Source of the DNA: Eubacterium sp.
GTDB taxonomy: Bacteria > Bacillota > Clostridia > Peptostreptococcales > Anaerovoracaceae
Reading direction: 5' to 3'
Length of the DNA: 7,830 nt
NCBI GenBank assembly: GCA_017419895.1
Contig: JAFOKI010000014.1
Span: 1 to 7,830, forward strand
In this document: one piece after another, positions 1-5,092 of the stretch
Position numbering within the stretch: the stretch's first letter is position 1
How the letters are laid out: each line of letters starts with the position of its first letter
Notes under the pieces: generated by a model
Databases searched by the model: none
Told to the model about the DNA's origin: nothing
Seen by the model: the letters and a program-made list of their open reading frames with translations, nothing else
Translations under genes and position numbers: made by a program

Positions 1-977
1 CCCTGGTAATTCAGGATCGGAGTGCCGTTGATCGCGAGCTGCGCTTTGTAGACGATCTGCTCGGTGATCTCCATCATGTTTTCCATGTTGCCGTATGCCA
101 TGTAGCATTCCATGGATGTGTATTCGGGGTTATGGTTTCTGTCCATGCCCTCGTTTCTGAACATCTTGCCCATCTCGTAGACACGGTCAAGGCCGCCGAC
201 GATCAGTCTCTTGAGGTAAAGCTCATTCGAGATCCTGAGTTTCAAAGCCATGTCGAGGGTATTGTGATGCGTCTCGAACGGACGCGCGTTTGCTCCGCCC
301 GCGATCGGGACCATTGTCGGTGTCGTGACTTCCAGGAAACCGTAGTCGTCCTCGAGGACGCGCTTGATCTCATGCTCTACTTTGGAGCGCTTGACAAATG
401 TGTCTTTTACGTCCTGGTTCATGATCAGGTCAACGTAGCGCTGTCTGTATCTGAGGTCCTGGTCTCTCAAGCCGCCCCATTTATCCGGCAGAACCTGAAT
501 GGATTTGCTGAGCAGAACGAGCTGCTGGGCGTGGATCGAGATCTCTCCCGTCTTTGTTGTGAATACAAAGCCTTTTACGCCGAGGATATCGCCGATGTCA
601 TAAGTTTTGAACCACTTGTAGTCTTCCTGGCCTATGTCATCGCGCTTGACGTAAACCTGGATCCTGCCCTGCTTGTCCTGGATATCGATGAAGGCTGCCT
701 TGCCCATGACGCGTTTGCTCATCATGCGGCCGGCGCAGGAGACCTCCTGTCCTTCCATCGCGATAAAGTTATCCTTGATGTCTTTACTGTGTGCTGTGAC
801 GTCCCAAGTCTCATTGAGGAACGGATCACGTCCGGCTTCTCTGAGCTCCTGGAGTTTTCCTCTTCTGATCCTGCGCTGTTCGGTAAGTTCCTCTTCCGTT
901 ATTTCCGGCGCGTCAGCAACATCCGGCGCCTGCTGCGCCTGGTTTTCCATCCCGATCTCTGTTCTGTCGGTACTCAT
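1..977 (-). CDS. lysS: Lysyl-tRNA synthetase, class II (partial, 3' end beyond window)
   Basis: Class II aminoacyl-tRNA synthetase that charges tRNA-Lys with lysine in the cytoplasm. The 325 codons present show an acidic N-terminal extension (about residues 1-35), then the OB-fold anticodon-binding domain (about 78-155). The start of the catalytic domain follows, with FLEVTTPTMVPIAGGANARP near 214-233 and ELYLKRLIVGG near 252-262. Motif 2 is FRNEGMDRNHNPEYTSMECY, residues 273-292. These blocks match bacterial LysS closely. Motif 3 and the C-terminus lie off the left edge. The ATG at 975-977 was chosen because AAGGAG (988-993) sits 10 nt upstream; an internal Met10 has no comparable SD. The stop codon of greA overlaps this SD and the genes are 14 nt apart, so they are almost certainly co-transcribed and perhaps translationally coupled. 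The plus strand across this gene also carries a long open frame, which is a codon-bias shadow. Confidence 0.97.
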   Translation of the reverse strand, partial: MSTDRTEIGMENQAQQAPDVADAPEITEEELTEQRRIRRGKLQELREAGRDPFLNETWDVTAHSKDIKDNFIAMEGQEVSCAGRMMSKRVMGKAAFIDIQDKQGRIQVYVKRDDIGQEDYKWFKTYDIGDILGVKGFVFTTKTGEISIHAQQLVLLSKSIQVLPDKWGGLRDQDLRYRQRYVDLIMNQDVKDTFVKRSKVEHEIKRVLEDDYGFLEVTTPTMVPIAGGANARPFETHHNTLDMALKLRISNELYLKRLIVGGLDRVYEMGKMFRNEGMDRNHNPEYTSMECYMAYGNMENMMEITEQIVYKAQLAINGTPILNYQ

Positions 978-991
978 ATATGTTTTTCTCC

Positions 992-1483
992 TTAGTTGGT
1001 GATCTCGATCTTGACGATCTCGTAATTCAGGACTCCGTTGGGAACGATGACCTCGATCTTGTCGCCCGTGGTCTTTCCGAGCAGGCTCTCGCCTATCGCG
1101 GAATCCGTCGAGATTTTAGGCGGCTCCGAGAACGGGTCGACCTCGTTGGTCGCAACGATCTCGTACTGAAGTTTTTTCTTGGTTTTCTTATCTTTAACGG
1201 TCACAGTGACGCCGATGCTGATGATGTCGTCATGGATGTCTTCTTCCTTGATGATGACCGCGTTCGCGAGAGTATCTGCGATCTCCTGGATCCTGGCCTG
1301 ATTCTGGGCCTGTTCTTCCTTAGCCGCGTCGTATTCCGCGTTCTCTGAAAGGTCGCCGTAACCTTTTGCTTCCTTGATATGCTCAGCGATCTCTTTTTTC
1401 TTGACCGTTTCGAGTTCGTTCTTTTCGGCAACTAGCTTATCGTAACTCGCCTGTGTCAAAGTTACTTTTTTCTGTTCAGCCAT
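992..1483 (-). CDS. greA: Transcription elongation factor GreA
   Basis: GreA enters the RNA polymerase secondary channel and stimulates cleavage of backtracked transcripts. The 163-aa length is normal for the family (about 158-165). The N-terminal antiparallel coiled coil spans about residues 8-77. Its tip carries GDLSENAEY at 43-51, with the conserved acidic pair D44 and E47 that coordinate the catalytic metal in the polymerase active site. The C-terminal FKBP-like domain follows from about 80 to 163, including ISTDSAIGESLLGKTTGD. The ATG at 1481-1483 follows AAAGGAG (1495-1501) with an 11-nt spacer. It is first in a greA-lysS operon with its own promoter at 1585-1613 and a leader of about 94 nt containing a hairpin. 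A greA-lysS neighbourhood is common in Bacillota (family knowledge). Confidence 0.97.
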   Translation of the reverse strand: MAEQKKVTLTQASYDKLVAEKNELETVKKKEIAEHIKEAKGYGDLSENAEYDAAKEEQAQNQARIQEIADTLANAVIIKEEDIHDDIISIGVTVTVKDKKTKKKLQYEIVATNEVDPFSEPPKISTDSAIGESLLGKTTGDKIEVIVPNGVLNYEIVKIEITN

Positions 1484-1516
1484 TTTGCTTTTCGCTCCTT
1501 TCGGGAATTCGGGAAC

Positions 1517-1559
1517 CCGGTATTCGCATGATTCGGTTTACTGATCCGATGAATACCGG
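1517..1559 (-). promoter_or_regulatory. Hairpin in the greA leader
   Basis: CCGGTATTC (1517-1525) and GAATACCGG (1551-1559) are perfect 9-bp inverted arms. A 4-bp inner stem (1533-1536 with 1546-1549) lies within the loop. The structure falls in the predicted greA 5' UTR, about 33 nt before the start codon. No T-run follows it on either strand, so it is not a standard intrinsic terminator. It could protect the mRNA, modulate translation, or be a vestigial terminator of the upstream gene; the sequence does not decide between these. Confidence 0.5.
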
Positions 1560-1584
1560 CATTCTCTTGGATTTATGCCGTAAT

Positions 1585-1613
1585 ATTATACTCTTAAAAG
1601 CGCTTCACGTCAA
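1585..1613 (-). promoter_or_regulatory. Promoter of greA-lysS (sigma-A type)
   Basis: Read on the minus strand, TTGACG (1613-1608) is followed by exactly 17 nt and a perfect TATAAT (1590-1585). The -35 box lies inside the last codons of the HTH-Uma2 gene and the -10 box just after its stop. The predicted transcript begins near 1577, leaving a leader of about 94 nt before greA. This gives greA-lysS expression independent of the upstream gene. Confidence 0.88.
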
Positions 1614-2424
1614 CGATTGAGCGGAAATCTATCCGGCATTCGCCGCCCGATAACCCGATCGGTACAATATCGCTGAACGAATAGATTTCCGGCAGTACAT
1701 CCTTAGTAAAATCATAGACCAGGACCTTCCTGCTCTCGGGATCCACGATCCAGTACTCGTGAACACCAGCTTCCATATATTTATTCAGTTTGAGCAGGCA
1801 GTCCCTCTGCCGCGTCGACGGGGAAAGCACCTCGAGCACAAGTTCAGGCGCGCCGTCAATCATTCTTTCGTTATTGTCTTCATGACAAAGCACCACCAGA
1901 TCAGGCTCGAACATGTTCCTGTCGTCCCTGAACAGCCTCACATCGACAGGCGCGAAATAGACCCGGCATTTCACATCACATTCCCGGTTATGCATGTCGG
2001 CACAAAGCGCGAACTCGCGGAACAGCTGCCCAAGGATCGCCTGATGCGTACGCGTAGGCGCAGCCATATCGTAAAAGACCCCGTCAATGAGTTCCACACG
2101 GATATCGTCCGGGATCGCGTAATAATCCTCCAGCGTATAACCGCCCTGACCGGGCCATCGTTCAGACGCACCTCTTTTCCAATTGGGATCTGCCGACGCG
2201 GTATACACTGCTGCTTCTTCCGCGGCAAAAGGTGCGCCCGGTTTCAACACATAGGCATAAAGCACCTTTTCAATCGCGTCGATCGTATCCCGCCTGGGAT
2301 TACGCGTAGCTCCGCTGAATATCTTGGCTACCGTGGGAACCGGCACTCCCGATCTATCCGCGATCTCCGCATTGGTGTATCCAAGCTCCTTCTTTTTAGC
2401 CCTGAGTTCCTCAAGCGTTCTCAT
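1594..2424 (-). CDS. Cro/CI-type helix-turn-helix protein fused to a Uma2-family (DUF820) nuclease-like domain
   Basis: A 276-aa two-domain protein. Residues about 1-60 form an XRE (Cro/CI-like) DNA-binding domain, with TNAEIADRSGVPVPTVAKIF (17-36) as the helix-turn-helix core. A linker (about 61-95) leads to a Uma2/DUF820 domain (about 97-265). Family motifs are visible there: ELIDG with E111, EPDLVV with P174-D175, LEVLSPST with E198, K212/K214, and YWIVDPE (224-230). Uma2 proteins are assigned to the PD-(D/E)XK nuclease superfamily by fold and motif, but their cellular role is largely unknown; the D175/E198 pair is consistent with metal binding. The ATG at 2422-2424 was preferred over an in-frame ATG at 2452-2454. 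It has a strong AAAAGGAGG SD 9 nt upstream, while the upstream ATG would fall at the predicted transcription start. Repeats at its promoter suggest autoregulation (inference). No terminator follows, so read-through into greA is possible. Confidence 0.88.
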   Translation of the reverse strand: MRTLEELRAKKKELGYTNAEIADRSGVPVPTVAKIFSGATRNPRRDTIDAIEKVLYAYVLKPGAPFAAEEAAVYTASADPNWKRGASERWPGQGGYTLEDYYAIPDDIRVELIDGVFYDMAAPTRTHQAILGQLFREFALCADMHNRECDVKCRVYFAPVDVRLFRDDRNMFEPDLVVLCHEDNNERMIDGAPELVLEVLSPSTRQRDCLLKLNKYMEAGVHEYWIVDPESRKVLVYDFTKDVLPEIYSFSDIVPIGLSGGECRIDFRSIVDVKRF

Positions 2425-2433
2425 GTGCGGAGT

Positions 2434-2442
2434 CCTCCTTTT
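2434..2442 (-). promoter_or_regulatory. Shine-Dalgarno of the HTH-Uma2 gene (decides the start)
   Basis: AAAAGGAGG on the minus strand lies 9 nt before the ATG at 2424. It sits downstream of the alternative ATG at 2454, so that longer reading would place the SD inside the coding sequence. This supports the shorter, 276-aa protein. Confidence 0.85.
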
Positions 2443-2525
2443 GGTTGTTTTCATGCGCCGATTATACCATTAATGGTTGTTTTAGTCAACCGCGCACCGC
2501 GAAATTGACCATATTTGGTTATTTT
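2442..2525. repeat. Three 10-bp direct repeats TGGTTRTTTT over the HTH-Uma2 promoter
   Basis: On the plus strand TGGTTGTTTT occurs at 2442-2451 and 2474-2483, and TGGTTATTTT at 2516-2525. The start-to-start distances are 32 and 42 bp, close to three and four turns of B-DNA. The second and third copies are also the right halves of ACCA-N4-TGGT dyads (2466-2477, perfect palindrome; 2508-2519). The first copy abuts the SD, the second is in the promoter spacer, and the third is just upstream of the -35 box. This is the layout of an operator array, probably for the adjacent HTH protein (inference). Confidence 0.6.
2461..2489 (-). promoter_or_regulatory. Promoter of the HTH-Uma2 gene
   Basis: On the minus strand TTGACT (2489-2484), a 17-nt spacer and a perfect TATAAT (2466-2461) form a near-consensus sigma-A promoter. 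Transcription is expected to start near 2454, giving a leader of about 30 nt. The palindrome ACCATTAATGGT (2466-2477) sits in the spacer and touches the -10 box, where a bound repressor would block polymerase. Confidence 0.9.
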
Positions 2526-2714
2526 GCAGCAAAGTCTTGAATCCGTCGCCAAAGCCTCTGAAATCAAGAAAAGTGGGGACTTTTTCAATGGTTGTGGGCA
2601 CGAAATCTTTGTCCCTGAAAATTGTATACAATCCACGCCCGGAAATCGTTGGGATCTTCCCCACTTTTTCAATATACAAACGATTTGGCGACAGGATCCA
2701 CACCGAACGGCAAA
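2523..2714. repeat. Long imperfect inverted repeat, 57-nt arms, possible mobile or structured element
   Basis: The left arm (2523-2579) and the reverse complement of the right arm (2658-2714) align without gaps over 57 nt with about 37 identities by eye. Identities are concentrated in blocks at the same offsets: TTTGC at the outer end, GTCGCCAAA (2545-2553 against 2684-2692), and the 11-bp AAAAGTGGGGA (2569-2579 against 2658-2668). The 78-nt centre (2580-2657) contains the palindrome ATTGTATACAAT. Short open frames cross the element on both strands but show no recognisable protein and no SD. It could be a miniature non-autonomous transposon, an intergenic repeat or a structured RNA. No clear target-site duplication was found. 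This element fills most of the 379-bp gap between 2424 and 2804. Confidence 0.55.
2621..2632. promoter_or_regulatory. 12-bp perfect palindrome ATTGTATACAAT
   Basis: A fully symmetric 12-mer in the central part of the inverted-repeat element. It may be the apex of the folded structure or a dimeric regulator site. No correctly spaced promoter boxes were found around it. Confidence 0.3.
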
Positions 2715-2743
2715 TGAGGAAACTACCCGCCCCCGCTTTCATA

Positions 2744-2752
2744 TGGTATAAT
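2744..2752 (+). promoter_or_regulatory. Extended -10 promoter of the 99-aa gene and its downstream neighbour
   Basis: TGGTATAAT is a perfect TATAAT with the TG-N extended -10 element. No acceptable -35 hexamer lies 16-18 nt upstream, which is typical of extended -10 promoters. Transcription would start near 2759, leaving a leader of about 45 nt before the TTG start at 2804. Confidence 0.6.
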
Positions 2753-2803
2753 GAGTCTGACAGCAGAAAACCCATCGGACACACAGCGCGAAAGGTTCAA
2801 ATC

Positions 2804-3103
2804 TTGAATTTCCAATACACTCCCGAACTCCTGAAATACATGAAAGAAAAAAATAAGAGGCATATTGCGGTAGAGGTCGCAAAGGCGGATCATTCCGACT
2901 TCGACGTCACCGAACTTTACTATCGTTTTGTCTCGGACAGGATGCTGGAGGACTTGAAAAACAGGCGTTACCGGATCCATGAGACCGGGGTCGGCTGCGT
3001 GGCGCTCCCGCCTTACGTCCTGCACTACAGCGAGACGATAACATTTGGGCTTAAAAAGACTTTGTTCATTCATTCTATAACATGCGAAGGCATAAAACTC
3101 TGA
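2804..3103 (+). CDS. Small conserved-looking protein of unknown function (99 aa, TTG start)
   Basis: Not firmly recognised. The product begins (M/L)NFQYTPELLKYMKEKNKR, has an IAVEV strand (21-25), then DVTELYYRFV (34-43), a basic stretch KNRRYR (52-57), GVGCVALPPYVLHY (62-75) and ends in TCEGIKL with Cys94. It is predicted soluble and alpha/beta, with no signal peptide or membrane span. The layout (TPE helix, I-V-V strand, LPPY loop, closing GI-L) loosely recalls the small CC/Se-motif proteins of clostridia, but the double-cysteine motif is absent; this is a weak impression. The TTG start was chosen because AAAGG (2791-2795) lies 8 nt upstream. The first ATG after it (2840) has no SD, and the open frame upstream runs through the inverted-repeat element. 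It ends 26 nt before the next gene, with no terminator between. Confidence 0.65.
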   Translation: MNFQYTPELLKYMKEKNKRHIAVEVAKADHSDFDVTELYYRFVSDRMLEDLKNRRYRIHETGVGCVALPPYVLHYSETITFGLKKTLFIHSITCEGIKL

Positions 3104-3115
3104 GACAGAAAGAGC

Positions 3116-3121
3116 AGGAGG
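3116..3121 (+). promoter_or_regulatory. Shine-Dalgarno deciding the start of the zinc-ribbon protein
   Basis: AGGAGG lies 8 nt before the ATG at 3130, which begins the zinc-ribbon domain at MFCSYCG. A farther in-frame ATG at 3082 overlaps the end of the preceding gene, has no SD and adds 16 residues with no domain content. Confidence 0.85.
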
Positions 3122-3129
3122 ACCGCATC

Positions 3130-4461
3130 ATGTTTTGTTCATATTGTGGAAAAGAAATCGCCGACGGCGCCAGATTCTGCCGCTACTGCGGTATGAAACA
3201 GCCAGAGGTTGACGTCAAGCCGATCCCTGTGGTTCCGCCGGCACCAGCTGCGCCAATCAACAAAGCTGCGCCTGCAGCGCCTGAACCAGACTCCGCGCCG
3301 CAGCCGGACTACCGGCCGACTTACTCTGCGCCTCAGGCGCCACAGGCCGCGCCGCAGCCCTATACTTACACCGCACCTGCTCCTGCGCCTGTCCGCAAGA
3401 AAAGTTCCCCGCTCAAAATCGTAATCCCCATAGCCGTTCTCGTCATTCTTGCTGCGGTAGGGGGGCTTTTCGTGCTGCCGCGCATCCAATACGGCGACAC
3501 GGCGAAAGTCCTGGCAAAGGCAGCCGGTTACGGTCAGTCGCAGAAGGCTTTGGCTTATCTCGACAAAGCTGTCAAAACCAATAAGGATGAAGCCATTAAA
3601 ACAGAGCGCGACCGTCTCTATAACAGCCAGTGGAAGATCGGCAAACGCTACTACTATAACGAGAGCACCAATACAGATTCACACCGGGAATACAATTATG
3701 ACAGCGACGGAAAGCTGTCGAACATTTCCTATTATGAAGAGGATGGGGATTACAGCTACGAAATAACCGTCGAACAGCAGGGGCCTAACCACGAACTATG
3801 GAAATGGACATATTCGAACGGATTCGACGAACGGAATACGGAAGTGTTCTATAACGGCCAGGGGCTTGAAACGCTTCATAGATACGTTGACCGGGACGGG
3901 AACATAGAATCCGAATGGTATTCCTTATACAACGGGCACGGCGATCTGGTGCTCGAAGCCAGCCTCGACAGCGACGAGGAATATACTGGGGGGACATTCT
4001 TTAAATATGAATATACGCCGGACAGCAGAAAGAAAACCATGACCGTCTGCGAAAGCAGCTCGGAAGAACCTGCGGTAATTGAATATATCTACAGTGACGA
4101 CGGCGCCGCCTGCGATCTGAACGTCATAAGCGGAACCGTCAACTATATGCATACTGTACGTGAGGAATATGAGTTCATTCCGCTTCCCGAAAACGCTGAG
4201 CCAGAAGGAGACGCCTACGCTGAAAAGCTCCGTCTGCTGGAAGACGGGGAAACTCTCCAGAGCGGTGATATCACATATTGCTATATTGAAGAGAGCTACG
4301 ACGGATATACCGATACCGCCCACAGTGTTGTCCAGCTCAATTCCGACGGGGAAGCCGAGAAGATCCTGGGCGGTCACAGCGTCGGGGAAACTTTTGATTA
4401 TGCCATCGGCGATGATTTATACAAGATCGAAATCATCTATGCCGCACGTCCCGCAGAATAG
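3130..4461 (+). CDS. Zinc-ribbon membrane protein with large exported domain (443 aa)
   Basis: Residues 3-20 form a zinc ribbon of four cysteines, C3-x2-C6-x10-C17-x2-C20. A Pro/Ala-rich linker follows (about 25-90), then a basic patch RKK and one transmembrane helix (about 97-116, IVIPIAVLVILAAVGGLFVL). The remaining 325 or so residues should lie outside the membrane, with the zinc ribbon in the cytoplasm. The exported part starts with a helical segment (about 120-170) and continues with aromatic/Asp/Gly-rich strands resembling YD repeats, such as REYNYDSDGKLSNISYY (186-202), FYNGQGLETLHRYVDRDGN (240-258) and LYNGHGDLVLEA (266-277). Zinc-ribbon plus membrane-anchor architectures are frequent in Clostridia, but their functions are mostly unknown; roles in envelope sensing or surface display are guesses. 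It probably shares a transcript with the upstream 99-aa gene. No terminator follows. Confidence 0.85.
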   Translation: MFCSYCGKEIADGARFCRYCGMKQPEVDVKPIPVVPPAPAAPINKAAPAAPEPDSAPQPDYRPTYSAPQAPQAAPQPYTYTAPAPAPVRKKSSPLKIVIPIAVLVILAAVGGLFVLPRIQYGDTAKVLAKAAGYGQSQKALAYLDKAVKTNKDEAIKTERDRLYNSQWKIGKRYYYNESTNTDSHREYNYDSDGKLSNISYYEEDGDYSYEITVEQQGPNHELWKWTYSNGFDERNTEVFYNGQGLETLHRYVDRDGNIESEWYSLYNGHGDLVLEASLDSDEEYTGGTFFKYEYTPDSRKKTMTVCESSSEEPAVIEYIYSDDGAACDLNVISGTVNYMHTVREEYEFIPLPENAEPEGDAYAEKLRLLEDGETLQSGDITYCYIEESYDGYTDTAHSVVQLNSDGEAEKILGGHSVGETFDYAIGDDLYKIEIIYAARPAE

Positions 4462-4467
4462 AAAATC

Positions 4468-4496
4468 TTGAAAAACAAAGCCGCTCAAGGTATACT
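4468..4496 (+). promoter_or_regulatory. Promoter of mscL
   Basis: TTGAAA (4468-4473), a 17-nt spacer and TATACT (4491-4496) form a good sigma-A promoter just after the stop of the preceding gene. Transcription would start near 4503, giving a leader of about 100 nt. The dyad CTTGA (4467-4471) / TCAAG (4485-4489) overlaps the -35 box and spacer and could be an operator. Confidence 0.78.
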
Positions 4497-4514
4497 ATAT
4501 TAGTTAGACATTTA

Positions 4515-4583
4515 CGTGCCCTGGCACGAATCGTCATTATCAATTTTATGTTTTATCTTGCCCCCGGCATATGGCGTCCGGGG
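4515..4583 (+). promoter_or_regulatory. mscL leader with two short hairpins
   Basis: The leader contains CGTGC (4515-4519) / GCACG (4524-4528) with a 4-nt loop. Nearer the gene it has CCCCGG (4562-4567) / CCGGGG (4578-4583) with a 10-nt loop. The second ends 4 nt before the mscL SD (AAGGAG, 4588-4593), so it could affect ribosome access. Neither is followed by a T-run and no known riboswitch class was recognised. Confidence 0.4.
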
Positions 4584-4603
4584 CCAGAAGGAGTAGATGC
4601 AGC

Positions 4604-5023
4604 ATGAAAAAGTTTTTTGAAGAATTCAAAGAATTCGCGGTAAAAGGCAATGTCATGGACATGGCCGTAGGCATCATCATCGGCGGCGCATTCACAGCGA
4701 TCGTAACTTCGCTCGTGAATGACATCATCAACCCGCTCATCGGAACACTCATTGGAATGAACTTCTCCAAACTCGTTGCAACTGTGAACGGAGCTGAGAT
4801 TGCTTATGGTAATTTCATCATGGCAATCGTAAACTTCATCATCGTAGCACTCGTCATATTCACAATTATCAAGAATATGAACAAACTCAGGGAAGCAACA
4901 AAGCAACCGGAAGAAGAACCGGCGGAAGAAGAACCCACGACGAAAGTCTGCCCGTTCTGCAAATCCGAGATTCCCATCGAGGCTACACGCTGCCCGCACT
5001 GCACATCGCAGCTTGAGGAATAA
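4604..5023 (+). CDS. mscL: Large-conductance mechanosensitive channel MscL with C-terminal zinc ribbon
   Basis: MscL forms a homopentameric channel in the cytoplasmic membrane that opens under membrane tension and releases solutes during hypo-osmotic shock. The 139-aa product has the amphipathic N-terminal helix ([16 protein letters not shown]), pore helix TM1 with the signature [20 protein letters not shown] (17-36), a short outer loop (about 50-68), and TM2 (about 70-90, [20 protein letters not shown]). Instead of a plain C-terminal helix, an acidic linker (102-111) leads to a zinc ribbon: C116-x2-C119-x10-C130-x2-C133. The ATG at 4604 was chosen for AAGGAG 10 nt upstream; the in-frame ATG at 4571 falls inside the leader hairpin. 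It has its own promoter. The CvpA-family gene follows after 69 nt and is probably co-transcribed. Confidence 0.95.
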   Translation: MKKFFEEFKEFAVKGNVMDMAVGIIIGGAFTAIVTSLVNDIINPLIGTLIGMNFSKLVATVNGAEIAYGNFIMAIVNFIIVALVIFTIIKNMNKLREATKQPEEEPAEEEPTTKVCPFCKSEIPIEATRCPHCTSQLEE

Positions 5024-5041
5024 TCACATCAAAGCTCACCG

Positions 5042-5072
5042 GCCGGCAGGCTGCCGCAGGCGGACTGCCGGC
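5042..5072 (+). other. Intergenic GC-rich hairpin between mscL and the CvpA-family gene
   Basis: GCCGGCAG (5042-5049) and CTGCCGGC (5065-5072) are perfect 8-bp arms. A smaller CCG/CGG stem (5054-5056 with 5061-5063) lies inside. The following bases are TTCACTCAAG, without a T-run, so complete termination is unlikely. It may stabilise or partly separate the mscL message from the downstream gene. Confidence 0.5.
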
Positions 5073-5092
5073 TTCACTCAAGAGGCTGCCTT

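Noticed and set aside
132..995. Long plus-strand open frame (287 codons) opposite lysS
   Set aside because: It is antisense to an unambiguous lysyl-tRNA synthetase, runs into greA and resembles no family. It is a codon-bias shadow.
1759..2508. Plus-strand open frame opposite the HTH-Uma2 gene
   Set aside because: It is antisense to a gene with clear domains, SD and promoter, and its product has no recognisable features.
2564..2672. TCAA flanking the 11-bp inverted repeats (2564-2567 and 2669-2672) as a target-site duplication
   Set aside because: It is only four bases with an extra G on one side, and the inverted arms extend outward beyond it, so the element's ends are probably elsewhere.
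2451..2784. Several short open frames on both strands across the intergenic inverted repeat
   Set aside because: They lack SDs, start and stop at unrelated points, and their residues reflect the repeat DNA. The plus-strand frame from 2537 is real only from the TTG at 2804.
4553..4999. Minus-strand open frame opposite mscL
   Set aside because: mscL is unmistakable on the other strand. The antisense product is a low-complexity mirror of its codons.
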